Positions 9,863 through 19,306 of a stretch of DNA of 64,000 bases are shown in pieces. The DNA is from Bordetella petrii (GTDB taxonomy: Bacteria > Pseudomonadota > Gammaproteobacteria > Burkholderiales > Burkholderiaceae_B), in the NCBI RefSeq assembly GCF_017356245.1, contig NZ_JAFMZZ010000004.1:1071151-1135150 (forward strand). Reading direction: 5' to 3'. The notes beneath the pieces are model-generated. The model did no database searches. It worked only from the letters and a program-made list of their open reading frames with translations, and was not told the DNA's origin. A program made the position numbers and the translations under genes. Positions within the stretch are counted from its first letter, which is position 1. Each line of letters opens with the position of its first letter.

Positions 9863-9876
9863 ACTGTCATGACAGT
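9863..9876. promoter_or_regulatory. Perfect 14-bp palindrome upstream of the di-iron protein gene
   Basis: ACTGTCATGACAGT is a perfect dyad located 116 nt upstream of the di-iron protein start (minus strand) and just after the end of ubiB. Its size and position suit an operator for a dimeric repressor. No regulator is identifiable; a direct-repeat Pho box is not formed. Confidence 0.35.
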
Positions 9877-9911
9877 CTGGTGACGAATTCATGACACGGC
9901 GGTGCGACAGG

Positions 9912-11465
9912 TCAGCGGGTCAGGGCCCACAGGGCCACCCCCACTGCCAAGGCCAGCACGGCCGCCAAGGCGGCCAGCAGGCGGTTGCCCTGTTCCTGCG
10001 CCTGGCGCAGGCGGGTCATTTCGAGCAGCAGCTGCGGCGCCACGTCGGGCCGGCTGAGCTGCTCGTGCATCAGCCGCGGCAAGGCCGGCAGCATCTGCGA
10101 CCATTGCGTGGCTTCTTTGGCCAGCGATTTGCGCAGGCCGTCCAGGCCCATGCGCTGGCGCATCCAGTTTTCCAGATAGGGCTTGGCGGTCTTCCAGAGA
10201 TCGAGGTTGGGATCCAGCTGGCGCCCCAGGCCTTCGACGTTGAGCAGGGTTTTCTGCAGCAGCACCAGTTGCGGCTGGATCTCGACATTGAAGCGGCGCG
10301 AGGTCTGGAACAGCCGCAGCAGCACCTGCCCCAGCGAGATCTCGGCCAGCGGACGGTCGAAATACGGTTCGCACACCGCGCGCACGGCGCCTTCGAGCTC
10401 TTCTTCGCGCGTGTCCGGCGGCACCCAGCCCGACTCGATGTGCAGCTGCGCCACGCGCCGGTAGTCGCGGTGGAAAAAGGCCAGGAAATTCTGCGCCAGG
10501 TAGTTCTTGTCGAATTCGGACAGCGAACCGACGATGCCGAAGTCCAGCGCGATATAGCGCCCCAGGGTCTCGGGCCGGTCGGACACATAAATGTTGCCCG
10601 GGTGCATGTCGGCGTGGAAAAAACCGTCGGAGAACACCTGGGTGAAGAAAATGTCGACGCCACTGCGCGCCAGCGTGGGAATGTCGATGCCCGCGGCGCG
10701 CAGGCGGTCGATCTGGCCCACCGGAATGCCGTACATGCGCTGCATGGTGAACACCGTGGAAGCGGTGTATTCCCAGATGACCTCGGGCACGATCAGCAGG
10801 TCGCCGCGCCCGGATGCGGCATCGAAATTGCGCCGCAGCTGGCTGCAGTTGGACGCCTCGCGCACCAGGTCGAGCTCGTCGTGCAGGTAGTTGTCGAACT
10901 CAGCCACCACTTCGCGCGGCTTCAGACGGCGGCCGTCGGGGCCGGTGCGCTCGACGATGCGCGCCACGATGCGCAGCAGCGACAGGTCGCGTTCGATCGC
11001 CTGGCGCATGCCGGGGCGCAGCACCTTCACGGCCACTTCGCGCCCGTCGTGCAGCACGGCGAAGTGCACCTGGGCGATCGATGCCGAAGCCACCGGGTCG
11101 ACGTCGAACTGGGCAAACAGCTGGGCGGGCGGCGCGCCCAGCGCGGCCTCGATGCTGGCGGCCGCCTGCGCCGACGGGAACGGCGGCACGCGGTCTTGCA
11201 GCAGCGCCAGTTCGTCGGCGATGTCGGCCGGGATGAGATCGCGCCGGGTCGACAGCACCTGGCCGAACTTCACGAAAATCGGGCCCAGCGATTCGAGCGC
11301 CCGCCGCAGCCGCAGCCCGCGCGGGGCGCGCGGCCGCATGCCAAGCCGGATCAGCCAGCGCAGGCCGTTGGCCAGCGGGTGGTCAAGGCTGGACAGCACC
11401 AGGTCGTCCAGGCCGAACCGGAACGCCACATACAAAATGCGTAGCACGCGCAGGAAACTGGGCAT
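9912..11465 (-). CDS. ubiB: Ubiquinone biosynthesis ATPase/kinase-like protein
   Basis: A 517-residue UbiB, the atypical kinase-fold ATPase needed for aerobic ubiquinone synthesis. The invariant KxGQ motif is at residues 66-69 ([17 protein letters not shown]), the alanine-rich ASASIAQVH at about 127-134, the lysine of VAVKVLRPG at 147, and the metal/catalytic region [14 protein letters not shown] and [10 protein letters not shown] in the middle. A hydrophobic C-terminal anchor ([17 protein letters not shown]) covers about residues 497-515. I chose ATG 11465 ([10 protein letters not shown]), giving the usual family length. It begins 4 nt after ubiJ, in one operon with ubiE. Confidence 0.96.
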   Translation of the reverse strand: MPSFLRVLRILYVAFRFGLDDLVLSSLDHPLANGLRWLIRLGMRPRAPRGLRLRRALESLGPIFVKFGQVLSTRRDLIPADIADELALLQDRVPPFPSAQAAASIEAALGAPPAQLFAQFDVDPVASASIAQVHFAVLHDGREVAVKVLRPGMRQAIERDLSLLRIVARIVERTGPDGRRLKPREVVAEFDNYLHDELDLVREASNCSQLRRNFDAASGRGDLLIVPEVIWEYTASTVFTMQRMYGIPVGQIDRLRAAGIDIPTLARSGVDIFFTQVFSDGFFHADMHPGNIYVSDRPETLGRYIALDFGIVGSLSEFDKNYLAQNFLAFFHRDYRRVAQLHIESGWVPPDTREEELEGAVRAVCEPYFDRPLAEISLGQVLLRLFQTSRRFNVEIQPQLVLLQKTLLNVEGLGRQLDPNLDLWKTAKPYLENWMRQRMGLDGLRKSLAKEATQWSQMLPALPRLMHEQLSRPDVAPQLLLEMTRLRQAQEQGNRLLAALAAVLALAVGVALWALTR

Positions 11466-11469
11466 GGCT

Positions 11470-12108
11470 TCAGGCGCCTCGCTGCCGGGCCAGGCGGGCC
11501 AGCCGCGCGTCCAGGTCGGCCGCCCGGCGCGCCACGGCGTCGCCGCGGGCGCCGAGTTCGGCCAGGTCTTGCCGCCACTGGGCCAGCAGCGGCGCGCCGG
11601 CCAGCACGCCACGCTCTTCGGCCAGGTACTCGGACACGTTGCGCCCCAGGCTGGCCGCCGCGGCGCGCATGCCCTCGCCGGCCGCGCGCGCGCCCGCCGT
11701 CAGGCGCGCCGCCGGGATATCGCCCACCACGCGAGCCAGGTCGTCTTCGGGGTCCCAGCGCAGGCTGGCGGCCAGATCGGCCACCACGCGCGCCAGCGCG
11801 GCGTCGCCTTCGATATGGGTGGCCTCGGCCACGTCGGGCCTGTCCTGGCCGGGCAAAAGGCGCAGCGGATTGAACTTGGCCGGATCGACGGTAAGGGTGA
11901 CGTCGGGCACCACGGCCGTGTCGGCCAGGTCGGCGTAGCCTTCGCTGTTGACGGCCAGGCCGGCCGTGAAGCCGCCCACCGCAAAACGCACAGTCTTGCC
12001 GGCATGGCGCGCCAGGCGTTCACGCGCCCAGGCTTCGCGCGCCAGCAAGGCATTCAGCGCGCGAACCGCCAGACGCGGAGGAGTGGGCAATACAGAGAAG
12101 GGCAGCAT
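11470..12108 (-). CDS. ubiJ: Ubiquinone biosynthesis accessory factor, SCP2 domain
   Basis: A 212-residue UbiJ, the lipid-binding scaffold of the soluble Ubi complex. An N-terminal SCP2-type domain is visible ([48 protein letters not shown]), followed by a charged, probably coiled-coil tail. Identification relies on both the SCP2 pattern and its place between ubiE and ubiB, the classic ubiE-ubiJ-ubiB order, here with a Tim44-domain gene inserted. I chose ATG 12108 ([12 protein letters not shown]); longer frames upstream lack coding character. Confidence 0.9.
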   Translation of the reverse strand: MLPFSVLPTPPRLAVRALNALLAREAWARERLARHAGKTVRFAVGGFTAGLAVNSEGYADLADTAVVPDVTLTVDPAKFNPLRLLPGQDRPDVAEATHIEGDAALARVVADLAASLRWDPEDDLARVVGDIPAARLTAGARAAGEGMRAAAASLGRNVSEYLAEERGVLAGAPLLAQWRQDLAELGARGDAVARRAADLDARLARLARQRGA

Positions 12109-12250
12109 CGATGCGGGGCGGGCCTGCCTGCCGCGGGCCCGGCCGATTAAACGGACAAACCCGGAGTTTACCGGGTCGGGCGCGCGCCTGCCCCGCGCGC
12201 GGGGCGGCAGGCCATGCACGGCCGGGCGCGCGGATGGCGCCCGGCGGCCG

Positions 12251-13264
12251 TCAGCTTGCGTATTCGATGGGAATCTGCTGGATGCCGGCCAGCAGCCAGC
12301 CGCCTTGCTGGGGCTTGTACAGGTTCCAGACTTCTTCGAAGCGGAAGGCCTCGGTGCCGGGGGCCTCGCGCAGCATGCCGGAGAAGCGGACGCTGGCCAG
12401 GTGGCCATCGGACACCGTTTCGATGCCCAGCATTTCTGCGTTGAGCAGCACCACTTCGGTCTGGTTGGGCGCGGCGCCGCGCTCGGCCAGTTGCTGCTTC
12501 AGTTCGGCGATGAGGTCGTCGGTAAGGAATTCGCGCAGGCGGTCGGTATCGCCGCTGTCCCAGATGGCCTGGATTTGCACGAACTGCTCTTTGGCCTTTT
12601 TCAGGAACTCGGTGGAATCGAAATCGCCAGGGATATACCAGTTGTCGTCGTCGCCCTGGGCGGGCAGCGAGGCGGCGGGGGCTGCCGCCGCCGCCGGCGC
12701 GGCGGCCGGCGCCGTGCCGGCCGAGGCGCCCAGCGACTGGCGCCACAGGGGCTGCTGCGGGCTCTGGCCAGCGTCGTCCTGGCGCGCCGAGCCGGCGCCG
12801 TAGGCGCCCTGGGTGGCATGGCGCGGGCCGGCGCCGCGCAGGCGGCGCACGATGAACAGCACCGCGAACACCACCAGCCCGATCAGCAGCATGCTGGACA
12901 GGAATTCGGCGAAGGCGCCCGACAGGCCCAGGTGCGACAGCAGCGCGGCAATGCCCAGGCCGGCGGCGATGCCGGCGATGGGGCCCAGCCAGCGCGACAT
13001 GCCGCTCTTGGCGGCCGTGCCCGCGGCGGCGGTGCCGGCGGCGGTACCCGTGGCCGGCGCCGTGGACCGGTTGGTGGTGGTGGTCGTGCTGGTGGACGGC
13101 GTCGTGGCCTGGCGCTGCTGGGTAATGTTGGTGGACTGGCGGCCGAAGCTGCTGCCGCCGCCCATGCGGCGGGCCTCGGCGTCGAACGACACCGCCAGCA
13201 TGGCGGTTCCGGCGACAGCGATCAGCGCAGCGGCGAGCAGCCGGGTGAATCCGGGACGGGACAT
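12251..13264 (-). CDS. Tim44-like domain membrane protein
   Basis: A 337-residue protein with an N-terminal signal or anchor (LAAALIAVAGTAMLAVSFDAEA), a low-complexity Ser/Thr/Ala linker, two hydrophobic segments (WLGPIAGIAAGLGIAALL and FLSSMLLIGLVVFAVLFIV), an alanine-rich hinge and a C-terminal Tim44-like domain (about residues 205-337: FLKKAKEQFVQIQAIWDSGD, LNAEMLGIETVSDG, FEEVWNLYKP). Bacterial Tim44-domain proteins of this shape are common next to ubi genes in betaproteobacteria; their role is unknown. It lies between ubiE and ubiJ on the same strand. I chose ATG 13264 (MSRPGFTRLL) because the signal follows directly. Confidence 0.85.
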   Translation of the reverse strand: MSRPGFTRLLAAALIAVAGTAMLAVSFDAEARRMGGGSSFGRQSTNITQQRQATTPSTSTTTTTNRSTAPATGTAAGTAAAGTAAKSGMSRWLGPIAGIAAGLGIAALLSHLGLSGAFAEFLSSMLLIGLVVFAVLFIVRRLRGAGPRHATQGAYGAGSARQDDAGQSPQQPLWRQSLGASAGTAPAAAPAAAAAPAASLPAQGDDDNWYIPGDFDSTEFLKKAKEQFVQIQAIWDSGDTDRLREFLTDDLIAELKQQLAERGAAPNQTEVVLLNAEMLGIETVSDGHLASVRFSGMLREAPGTEAFRFEEVWNLYKPQQGGWLLAGIQQIPIEYAS

Positions 13265-13423
13265 ATTGCGTGACTCCTTGAGCGCAATGGCGCCCCTAAT
13301 CAGGGGGACGCCGCCGGGCCGCGGCGCGGCCGGCATTTTTTCTGGCCAGGTTTCTTACAGAAAACTGAATACCTGAAGAATAACGGACAAGCCGGCGGGC
13401 GACAAGTTCCCGCGGCCGGGCGT

Positions 13424-14194
13424 TCAGCCCAGCCGCACGCCCTCGTGCAGGGCGACGACGCCGGCGGTCAGGTTGAAATACTGCACCCGTTCCAGGCCGG
13501 CGGTGCGCATCATGTCAGCCAGGGTGTCCTGGTCGGGGTGCATGCGGATGGATTCCGCCAGGTAGCGGTAGCTGGCTTCGTCGCCGGCCACTTTCTTGCC
13601 CAGCCAGGGCAATATATTGAAGGAGTACCAGTCGTATACCGGCGCCAGCGGCTTGGCCACCCGCGAAAATTCCAGCACCAGCAGCTTGCCGCCCGGCTTG
13701 AGCACGCGGGTCATCTCGGCCAGGGCCCGGTCTTTGTGGGTCATGTTGCGCAGGCCGAATGCCACGCTGACCCGGTCGAAATACCCATTCGGAAACGGCA
13801 GGCGTTCAGCGTCGCACACGGCGGTGGGCAGCAGCAGCCCGGCGTCGGTCAGGCGGTCGCGCCCCACGCGCAGCATGGAATCGTTGATGTCGGTAAGCCA
13901 TACTTCGCCCGAGGCGCCGGCCCGGCGCGCGAACGCCTTGGCCAGGTCGCCCGTGCCGCCGGCGATGTCCAGCACTTTCATGCCCGGCCGGATGGCGGCG
14001 CGGCCGATGGTGAATGCCTTCCAGGCACGGTGCAGCCCGCCCGACATCAAGTCGTTCATGACATCGTAGCGGGACGCCACCGAGTGGAAAACCTCGGCTA
14101 CCTTGCGGGCTTTCTCGTTTTCGGGGACAGATTGAAACCCGAAGTGCGTGGTGCTGGCGTCCGGATCGGAAGAAGGCGTGGAATGTTGTTGCAT
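13424..14194 (-). CDS. ubiE: Ubiquinone/menaquinone C-methyltransferase
   Basis: A 256-residue SAM-dependent methyltransferase for the C-methylation step of ubiquinone synthesis. Diagnostic stretches are [20 protein letters not shown] near the N-terminus, [17 protein letters not shown], the SAM-binding [15 protein letters not shown] at about residues 73-87, [13 protein letters not shown] and the UbiE signature [15 protein letters not shown]. Normal length. ATG 14194 ([10 protein letters not shown]) precedes the conserved start. It heads the minus-strand run ubiE-Tim44-ubiJ-ubiB and is divergent from phoB, sharing a 161-nt intergenic region. Confidence 0.96.
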   Translation of the reverse strand: MQQHSTPSSDPDASTTHFGFQSVPENEKARKVAEVFHSVASRYDVMNDLMSGGLHRAWKAFTIGRAAIRPGMKVLDIAGGTGDLAKAFARRAGASGEVWLTDINDSMLRVGRDRLTDAGLLLPTAVCDAERLPFPNGYFDRVSVAFGLRNMTHKDRALAEMTRVLKPGGKLLVLEFSRVAKPLAPVYDWYSFNILPWLGKKVAGDEASYRYLAESIRMHPDQDTLADMMRTAGLERVQYFNLTAGVVALHEGVRLG

Positions 14195-14355
14195 GATGGA
14201 AACCCCGGTGTATGGGGCAATGGTAGCCGATCGGGGGCCGCGGGAGCCCCACACCCGGGCAGCGACCTGGCCAGCGGTCACATACCTGAAATATTCCGGC
14301 CATACTATCGCAATGTTCGCGCCGCCCATGGCGCCCACTGCCAGCCTCCACCGCC

Positions 14356-15054
14356 ATGTCCAGCACCATTCTTGTTGTCGAAGACGAACCCGCCATCCAG
14401 GAACTCATCGCCGTCAACCTTTCGTTCGCCGGCCATAAAGTCCTGCGCGCTTTCGACGCTGAACAGGCCCAGACCCTGATCCGCGCGGAACTGCCCGACC
14501 TGATCCTGCTCGACTGGATGCTGCCCGGCACCTCGGGCCTGACCCTGGCGCGCAAACTGCGCGACGACGAGCGCACCCGCGCCGTGCCGGTCATCATGCT
14601 GACCGCCAAGGGCGCCGAGCAGGACAAGGTCGACGGCCTGGAAGCCGGCGCCGACGATTACATCACCAAGCCGTTCTCGCCCAAGGAACTGATGGCGCGC
14701 ATCAAGGCGGTGCTGCGGCGCCGGGCGCCCCAGCTCACCGACGACATCATCGATGTCAGCGGGCTGAAGCTCGATCCGGTCACGCACCGACTGTCGGGCA
14801 ACGAGCAGTCGCTGTCGATCGGCCCGACCGAGTTCCGCCTGCTGCATTTCTTCATGACCCACCCCGAGCGGGTTTTCTCGCGCTCGCAATTGCTGGACCA
14901 GGTGTGGGGCGACCACGTCTTCGTGGAAGAACGCACCGTCGACGTGCACATCCGCCGCCTGCGCAAGGCGCTGGAGCCCTCGGGCCACGACGCGCACGTC
15001 GAAACCGTGCGCGGCAGCGGCTACCGGTTTACTGCACAGGTCCCGGCACGGTAA
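14356..15054 (+). CDS. phoB: Phosphate-regulon response regulator
   Basis: A 232-residue OmpR/PhoB-family regulator. The receiver domain (residues 1-120) has the acidic pair at E9/D10, the phosphoacceptor D53 in [16 protein letters not shown] and the lysine in [11 protein letters not shown]. The winged-helix domain follows (residues 130-230) with [25 protein letters not shown] and [12 protein letters not shown]. The residues and the linked histidine kinase fit PhoB, which activates phosphate-uptake genes under phosphate limitation. It is 12 nt before phoR. I do not see a convincing Pho box in its upstream region. Confidence 0.94.
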   Translation: MSSTILVVEDEPAIQELIAVNLSFAGHKVLRAFDAEQAQTLIRAELPDLILLDWMLPGTSGLTLARKLRDDERTRAVPVIMLTAKGAEQDKVDGLEAGADDYITKPFSPKELMARIKAVLRRRAPQLTDDIIDVSGLKLDPVTHRLSGNEQSLSIGPTEFRLLHFFMTHPERVFSRSQLLDQVWGDHVFVEERTVDVHIRRLRKALEPSGHDAHVETVRGSGYRFTAQVPAR

Positions 15055-15066
15055 AACATCGCCACG

Positions 15067-16365
15067 ATGATCTGGCTGCGCACTTTGTTCCTGGTCGCCC
15101 TGTGGGCGATCGTGGCGTTGTTCATTCAATGGCTGGCCGGCGACCCGGCCGGCTGGGTGGTGTTCTGCGTGGCCTTGCTGGCCATGCTGTTCTGGCGCAG
15201 CTGGCGGCTGCGCGCGGTGTCGCACTGGGCGCACCACCCCGAGACCTCGCCGCCGGCCTCGGTGGGCCCCTGGGACGACATCCTGGCGCCGCTGTACCGC
15301 TACACGCGGGCCCGCTCGCGCGAACTGGCCGAAACCCGCGGCACCATGCAGGGCATGCTGGCGGCCGCGCAAGCCCTGCCCGACGGCGTGGTGACGCTGA
15401 ATGAGGATTTCCAGATCGAATGGTGCAACCGCGTGGCGCGCCACCACCTGGGCCTGAGCCTGCCCGCAGACCGCGGGCACAATCTGCTGAACCTGCTGCG
15501 CGCGCCCGAATTCGTGGCCTACGCGCATCGCGACGACTGGCCCGAGCCCATTCTGGTGCGGCTGGCGCACGGCGGCCAGGAACGCGTCATGATGATGCAC
15601 CTGGCGGCCTATGCCAGCAACCGGCGGCTGCTGATCTCGCGCGACGTCACGCAGATCGAGAAGCTCGAAACCACGCGGCGCGACTTCGTCGCCAACGTTT
15701 CGCACGAACTGCGCACGCCCCTGACCGTGCTGGCCGGCTTTCTGGAAACACTGCGCGACATGCCGGCCGAAGCGCTGGGCACCGAACAGCGCGACCAGTA
15801 CATGGGCATGATGCACGAACAGGCCCAGCGCATGCAGGCCATCGTGGAAGACCTGCTGACGCTGTCCACGCTGGAATCGTCGCCCGGCACGGACCCGCGC
15901 GCGGTCAACCTGCCCAGCCTGTTGCAGACCACGCGCCAGCAGATCGAGGCCTTGTCGGCGGGGCGCCACAGTTTTACCTGGCATATCGACGAATCGCTGG
16001 ATGTGCTGGGCGCCGAAACCGAGCTGGCCTCGGCCATCTCGAACCTGCTGACCAACGCCGTGCGCTACACGCCCGACGGCGGCAAGATCACGGTGCACTG
16101 GCACGGCGAGGCCGACGGCGGCGCGCGCTTCAGCGTGCAGGACACCGGCATCGGCATCGCGGCGCTGCATATCCCGCGGCTGACCGAGCGCTTCTACCGG
16201 GTCGACCGGGGCCGTTCGCGCGCCGCCGGCGGCACCGGCCTGGGGTTGGCCATCACCAAGCACATCGCCATCCGCCACGACGCCGAACTGCTGATCACCA
16301 GCGAAGTCGGCAAGGGCAGCATCTTCGCCCTGCACTTTCCGGCCGAACGGGTAGTGGCCGCCTGA
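15067..16365 (+). CDS. phoR: Phosphate-regulon sensor histidine kinase
   Basis: A 432-residue membrane histidine kinase partnered with PhoB. Two N-terminal transmembrane helices (about residues 5-22 and 30-45) with almost no periplasmic loop match PhoR, which senses through the Pst/PhoU system rather than directly. A PAS domain covers about 95-190, the phosphoacceptor is H213 in FVANVSHELRTPLTVL, and the ATPase domain has the N box (ISNLLTNAVRYTPDGG), G1 (DTGIGI) and G2 (GGTGLGLAITKHIA). No pst or phoU genes are in the window. Confidence 0.94.
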   Translation: MIWLRTLFLVALWAIVALFIQWLAGDPAGWVVFCVALLAMLFWRSWRLRAVSHWAHHPETSPPASVGPWDDILAPLYRYTRARSRELAETRGTMQGMLAAAQALPDGVVTLNEDFQIEWCNRVARHHLGLSLPADRGHNLLNLLRAPEFVAYAHRDDWPEPILVRLAHGGQERVMMMHLAAYASNRRLLISRDVTQIEKLETTRRDFVANVSHELRTPLTVLAGFLETLRDMPAEALGTEQRDQYMGMMHEQAQRMQAIVEDLLTLSTLESSPGTDPRAVNLPSLLQTTRQQIEALSAGRHSFTWHIDESLDVLGAETELASAISNLLTNAVRYTPDGGKITVHWHGEADGGARFSVQDTGIGIAALHIPRLTERFYRVDRGRSRAAGGTGLGLAITKHIAIRHDAELLITSEVGKGSIFALHFPAERVVAA

Positions 16366-16460
16366 TCGCCACACCGGCCAAATGGCCTCTGCCCGCCCTG
16401 GCGGCAAACTGCGCCACAATAAGGGAAAGATTCCCATTCACTTTCCCTGCTGTCGCACCC

Positions 16461-17660
16461 ATGGCCCAGATTGTCCTGTTCGAGAACATCCACCCCAGCG
16501 CGCGCGAAGTTTTCACCGCCGCCGGGTACACCGATATCGCCACGTATGCCGGGGCCCTGCCGCCGGCCGAACTGCATGAAGCCCTGCGCGGCGCGCAGCT
16601 GGCGGGCATCCGCTCGCGCACGCACCTCGACGCCGACGCGCTGGCCGCGGCGCCCGACCTGCGCGTGGTGGGCTGCTTTTGCATCGGCACCAATCAGGTC
16701 GACCTGAACAACGCCATGCAGCGCGGCGTGCCGGTGTTCAACGCGCCGTTTTCCAACACACGCTCGGTCGCCGAGCTGGTGCTGGGCGAAGCCATCCTGC
16801 TGCTGCGCCGCATTCCCGAAAAGAACGCCCGCGTGCACCTGGGCCACTGGGACAAGTCGGCCGCCGGCGCTTTCGAGACGCGCGGCAAGACCCTGGGCAT
16901 CATCGGCTACGGCAACATCGGCTCGCAGATCAGCACGCTGGCCGAAAGCATCGGCATGCGCGTGGTGTTCTTCGATGTGGAAGCCAAGCTGCCGCTGGGC
17001 AACGCCCGCGCGGCCGGCTCGCTGAACGAGCTGCTGGAACAGGCCGACGTGGTTACGCTGCACGTGCCCGGCGGCAAGAGCACCGAGAACATCATCAACG
17101 CCGATGCCCTGGCCCGCATGCGGCGCGGCGCCATCCTGATCAACGCCTCGCGCGGCACCGTAGTCGACATCGAAGCGCTGCATGCGGCGCTGGCCTCGGG
17201 CCACCTGGCGGGCGCGGCGCTGGACGTGTTTCCCACCGAACCCAAGAGCGTCGATGAACCGCTGGCCAGCCCGCTGATCGGCATGCCCAACGTGCTGCTC
17301 ACGCCGCACATCGGCGGCAGCACGCAGGAATCACAAGAAAACATCGGCCGCGAAGTGGCCGAGAAACTGGTGCGCTTCCTGCAGGCCGGCACCACCAAAA
17401 GCGCCGTCAACTTCCCCGAGCTGCCCTACCTGGAACGGGTGGGCGCGGCCCGCATCCTGCACATGCACCGCAACGCCCCCGGGGCGCTGGGCGCGCTGGA
17501 CAGCCTGCTGGCCGAACAGGGCCTGAACATCGTCAGCCAGAGCCTGCAGACCCGCGGCCAAATCGGCTATGTGATCACCGATGTGGACGGCCAGGTCAGC
17601 GACACCGTCATGGCGGCGCTGCGCAGCCACCCCATCACCGTGCGCTGCGACCTGGCGTAG
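16461..17660 (+). CDS. serA: D-3-phosphoglycerate dehydrogenase
   Basis: A 399-residue NAD-dependent dehydrogenase for the first step of serine synthesis. The nucleotide-binding loop GIIGYGNIGSQI is at residues 147-158, and the catalytic triad is R231 (INASRGTVVD), E260 (DVFPTEP) and H283 (LTPHIGGST). A C-terminal ACT domain (from about residue 330, ending ITVRCDLA) is expected to bind serine for feedback inhibition. Length and architecture match the short E. coli-type enzyme. ATG 16461 gives MAQIVLFENIHPSA. It is separate from phoR by 95 nt and is followed by a palindrome pair. Confidence 0.93.
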   Translation: MAQIVLFENIHPSAREVFTAAGYTDIATYAGALPPAELHEALRGAQLAGIRSRTHLDADALAAAPDLRVVGCFCIGTNQVDLNNAMQRGVPVFNAPFSNTRSVAELVLGEAILLLRRIPEKNARVHLGHWDKSAAGAFETRGKTLGIIGYGNIGSQISTLAESIGMRVVFFDVEAKLPLGNARAAGSLNELLEQADVVTLHVPGGKSTENIINADALARMRRGAILINASRGTVVDIEALHAALASGHLAGAALDVFPTEPKSVDEPLASPLIGMPNVLLTPHIGGSTQESQENIGREVAEKLVRFLQAGTTKSAVNFPELPYLERVGAARILHMHRNAPGALGALDSLLAEQGLNIVSQSLQTRGQIGYVITDVDGQVSDTVMAALRSHPITVRCDLA

Positions 17661-17694
17661 CGGAACGATGCCAGGCGTCGAGACCTGCCGACCC

Positions 17695-17786
17695 GGTGTC
17701 TGACTCCCGTCAGGGGGTGTCAGACACCGGGCCATTGAGACAGCCTCGGCACACAACGGTGTCAGGCACCTGCGGAGCCTGACACC
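17695..17786. repeat. Paired palindromic repeat (A hairpin then B hairpin)
   Basis: Hairpin A has arms 17695-17704 and 17719-17728; hairpin B has arms GGTGTCAGGC (17758-17767) and GCCTGACACC (17777-17786). Both have 10 perfect base pairs, one mismatch, 2-3 more pairs and a small loop. The pair sits between the 3' ends of the convergent genes serA and the LysR regulator. Same arrangement at 21844 and 26891, and reversed at 55147. Confidence 0.9.
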
Positions 17787-17803
17787 GGGTCCGCGCGGCG
17801 AGC

Positions 17804-18685
17804 TCAGGCGCCTTCAGCCCCGCGCCCCTGCGCGGCCTGCAGCAGGCATTCGGCCAGGTGCCCCGCCAGCGAGGCGGGATCGTGCGGCAGGCGCGCCACC
17901 AGGCCGATGTCGCGGCTGAAGCCGGCTTCGCCCAGGTCGTACAGGCGCAGGCCCGTGGCATCGAACTGCCGGGTGCGCGGCAACAGCGCCACGCCCAGGC
18001 CGCGCCTGACCAGGTTGGCGATGGCTTCCATTTCGTCCAGCTCCACGGCCTCGCGCACGGCAATGCGGTGCTTCTTCAGGAACATGTCCACCAAGCGCCC
18101 GCCGAAAGACGAGCGGTCGTAGCGAATGAAGGGCTGGCCCGCCAGCAGTTCGCGCCAGGGCTGCGCGGGCAGCCCGGCGGGCGCGGCCAGCAGGACCGGT
18201 TCGCGCAGCAACGGCCGCCAGGCCAGTTCGGGCGGCAGCGCGAAAGGCGGGCGGATCAGCACCGCCATGTCGATTTCGCCCGCGTCCACCTGGCCCAGCA
18301 GCGACAGCGACACCCCGGGCACCACGCGCACCCGCACGTCGGGAAACGTGTCGCGGAACTGCGCCAGGGCGTCGACCAGCAGGCTCTGCTGCACCGACGC
18401 GATGGCCCCTACGCGCAACTGCCCGCTGACATGGCCGGCGCCGGCCGAACTGGCCATGCGCTCGGCCAGCGCCACCAGCTCTTCGGCCTGCGGCAGCATC
18501 TCGCGGCCGGCCGCGCTCAGCGCCGCCGACTTGGCGGTGCGTTCGAACAGCGCCACCCCCAGGTAGTCTTCCAGGCGGCGCATCTGCGCGCTGACGGCCG
18601 ACTGCGTCAGCCCCAGCTGGCGGCCCGCGCCGGTAAAGGTGCCGTCGCGCGCCACGGCGATGAAGGTCTTGAATTCGCGGATCAC
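17804..18685 (-). CDS. LysR-family transcriptional regulator
   Basis: A 293-residue LysR regulator. The N-terminal winged helix reads FIAVARDGTFTGAGRQLGLT then QSAVSAQMRRLEDYLGVALF; the effector-binding domain covers about residues 88-285, beginning GQLRVGAIASVQQSLL. It is divergent from the VOC-protein gene, with a 165-nt AT-rich region between them that holds a T-N11-A site, so it probably controls itself and that gene, possibly with pxpBCA. The inducer is unknown. Confidence 0.9.
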   Translation of the reverse strand: MIREFKTFIAVARDGTFTGAGRQLGLTQSAVSAQMRRLEDYLGVALFERTAKSAALSAAGREMLPQAEELVALAERMASSAGAGHVSGQLRVGAIASVQQSLLVDALAQFRDTFPDVRVRVVPGVSLSLLGQVDAGEIDMAVLIRPPFALPPELAWRPLLREPVLLAAPAGLPAQPWRELLAGQPFIRYDRSSFGGRLVDMFLKKHRIAVREAVELDEMEAIANLVRRGLGVALLPRTRQFDATGLRLYDLGEAGFSRDIGLVARLPHDPASLAGHLAECLLQAAQGRGAEGA

Positions 18686-18717
18686 AATCGATTTTCTTTC
18701 TGCTCAGGTCAAAAAAA

Positions 18718-18731
18718 TATCGTTTTTCGAT
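18718..18731. promoter_or_regulatory. Candidate LysR operator (T-N11-A box)
   Basis: TATCGTTTTTCGAT contains the dyad ATCG-N5-CGAT (18719-18722 and 18728-18731) and, counted from T18718 to A18730, fits T-N11-A, the LysR-family core. It lies 33 nt upstream of the LysR start and 120 nt before the divergent VOC gene, in a stretch unusually AT-rich for this genome (18705-18760). Confidence 0.5.
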
Positions 18732-18850
18732 CAAAAAAACAATCGCTAAACTGATAGCCATGCCGTTCCCGCGCTTGCCGGCCGCCGTTGGCCGCCCGGC
18801 AGCCCGGGTTTGTCCTTTTTGTTTTAATCTTGCCGAATCCGGAGCCCTGC

Positions 18851-19282
18851 ATGACCGCAACCGCCACCCTGCCCCCATTCCACCTGGCCTTCCCCGTTCG
18901 CGACCTGGCCGAAGCCCGCGCGTTCTACGGTGAACTGCTGGGCTGTCCCGAAGGCCGCAGCTCGGCCGAATGGGTCGATTTCAATTTCTACGGCCACCAG
19001 ATCGTGGCCCACCTGTCGCCCGACGAATGCGGCCACAAGTCCACCAGCTCGGTCGACTCGCACGACGTGCCGGTGCGCCACTTCGGCGCCGTGCTGCCCA
19101 TGGGCGACTGGGAAGCGCTGGCCAGCAAGCTGACCAAGGCAGGCACCAAGTTCGTCATCGAGCCCTACGTCCGCTTCAAGGGCGAAGTGGGCGAGCAGGC
19201 CACCATGTTCTTCCTGGATCCGTCGGGCAATGCGCTGGAATTCAAGTCGTTCAAGAACCTGGATTCGCTGTTTGCCAAGTAA
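18851..19282 (+). CDS. VOC-family (glyoxalase/dioxygenase-like) protein
   Basis: A 143-residue vicinal-oxygen-chelate protein. The conserved opening [20 protein letters not shown] is followed by LGCPEGRSS and, near the end, [18 protein letters not shown], which carries the typical C-terminal metal-ligand glutamate. Candidate metal ligands are H11, H56 and E131. Substrate is unknown. The ATG at 18851 has a weak ribosome site (GGAG at 18841). It precedes the pxp genes by 24 nt and may be co-transcribed with them; it is divergent from the LysR gene. Confidence 0.85.
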   Translation: MTATATLPPFHLAFPVRDLAEARAFYGELLGCPEGRSSAEWVDFNFYGHQIVAHLSPDECGHKSTSSVDSHDVPVRHFGAVLPMGDWEALASKLTKAGTKFVIEPYVRFKGEVGEQATMFFLDPSGNALEFKSFKNLDSLFAK

Positions 19283-19306
19283 ATCCGTCCGGAGGCGGTT
19301 GCGCCG

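Noticed and set aside
9864..9900. Pho box near CTGTCAT at 9864
   Set aside because: The site is a palindrome, not 11-nt-spaced direct repeats, and is not near phosphate genes.
15420..17660. A 746-codon frame apparently fusing PhoR-region sequence to SerA
   Set aside because: The first ~347 codons are an out-of-frame reading of phoR. The ATG at 16461 starts a complete SerA.
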